DNA from: Kiritimatiellales bacterium
GTDB taxonomy: Bacteria > Verrucomicrobiota > Kiritimatiellia > Kiritimatiellales > Pontiellaceae
Length of the DNA: 5,738 nucleotides
Assembly: GCA_013042165.1 (NCBI GenBank)
Contig: JABDQT010000292.1
Location: 1-5,738 of the forward strand
Reading direction: 5' to 3'
Shown here: positions 5,337-5,738 of the stretch, one piece after another
How positions within the stretch are numbered: the stretch's first letter is position 1
Layout of the letters: the number at the start of each line of letters is the position of its first letter
The notes under the pieces: model-generated
The model's database searches: none
What the model was told of the DNA's origin: nothing
The model's input: only the letters and a program-made list of their open reading frames with translations
Made by a program: the position numbers and the translations under genes

Positions 5337-5738
5337 CTACCGTTGGTTGGTCAGCGAAAACTCGACGATCGCCTTCCGGCGCACATTGAATACCCGCCCG
5401 ATCTGCCGGGGGTTGGCGGAGGTTCGGCCGATGACCGCGTTCGGATCCGATGGATCCAGGGCATAGCACGGTTCGTTCTCGATATAGACTGCGGGCAGGG
5501 CATTGAGCTTGTCGTAGTCCCCTTCGAGCGGCACCAGCGCGAAGACATGGTCGTCGGTGAAGGCAATATAGGTCTTCACCCCGACGGACTCCAGCAGCGA
5601 ACAAAGCAGCAGGGTCTGGTCTTCGCAATCGCCGCCCGTGGAAATCAGCGTGTTGATGGGATCCTTGGCGTGCTCAAACCCGTCGAGCGGATCCGAAACA
5701 TAGTGGATCTGGTTGCTGACATAGTCGAGAACCGCCTT
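5337..5738 (-). CDS. Transglutaminase-like domain protein, C-terminal part
   Basis: The reading frame is open to the right edge, so the N-terminus and start codon are outside the window; 133 residues are visible. The transglutaminase-like cysteine-protease fold is clear from its triad in order. The nucleophile Cys38 of the visible part lies in STGGDCEDQTLLLCSLL, His64 in FTDDHVFALVPLE and Asp95 in CYALDPSDP. The GDCED-helix-LLESVGVK pattern matches the microbial transglutaminase-like domain, whose members act as proteases or amidases, or in protein cross-linking. Export and substrate cannot be judged without the N-terminus. A GTG at 5577-5579 is internal, because it would remove the catalytic Cys. 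The stop is TAG at 5337-5339. No terminator with a T-tract is seen before the next gene, so the two may be co-transcribed. Confidence 0.85.
   Translation of the reverse strand, partial: KAVLDYVSNQIHYVSDPLDGFEHAKDPINTLISTGGDCEDQTLLLCSLLESVGVKTYIAFTDDHVFALVPLEGDYDKLNALPAVYIENEPCYALDPSDPNAVIGRTSANPRQIGRVFNVRRKAIVEFSLTNQR

Noticed and set aside
5287..5628. 113-codon - strand frame over the transglutaminase-like gene
   Set aside because: The overlapping frame with the Cys-His-Asp triad is the real one; this is out of frame.

Overview
The window looks like bacterial chromosome from the PVC group. Verrucomicrobiota/Kiritimatiellota is the best guess. This rests on the style of the short dispersed repeats and on the feel of the MPIREY-type zinc-ribbon and DCHW-type cysteine-hydrolase proteins; there is no marker gene, so the assignment is an inference. 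No rRNA, tRNA, CRISPR array, phage gene or transposase gene is visible.

Layout. Positions 1-508 contain no convincing complete gene. They are packed with repeats: a run of four GGGGTCA motifs ending in a perfect 20-bp inverted repeat (97-225), a 54-bp dispersed palindromic repeat (239-292), two tandem GC-rich hairpins (371-387 and 398-414) and a plausible sigma70-type promoter (448-476). The + strand gene at 509-1117 encodes a flavodoxin-fold NAD(P)H-dependent FMN reductase / iron-sulfur flavoprotein-like protein. It apparently starts at a non-canonical ATT codon. A convergent - strand gene at 1163-2353 encodes a probable exported NlpC/P60-like cysteine hydrolase of no family I can name. Positions 2354-2730 are non-coding apart from a doubtful 20-codon ORF. 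They carry the second, inverted copy of the 54-bp repeat (2548-2601), so the two copies bracket the two genes.

From 2731 to the right edge everything is on the - strand and visibly richer in GC. Transcription order is: a transglutaminase-like protein (5337-5738, N-terminus beyond the window), a small FmdB-like zinc-ribbon protein (5004-5255), then the RecD2/RecD-like SF1B DNA helicase (2731-4887). Gaps are 81 and 116 nt. The second gap is filled by a CACAGAT-type dispersed repeat. It ends in an extended -10 promoter so close to the recD2 start that the transcript would be almost leaderless.

No shared pathway links these genes. RecD2 is a DNA repair/replication helicase; the other proteins suggest flavin redox chemistry, cell-envelope hydrolysis and protein processing. 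The most distinctive content is the ATT-started flavoprotein, the density of three or four unrelated repeat families in the gaps, the near-leaderless recD2 start and the orphan exported cysteine hydrolase.
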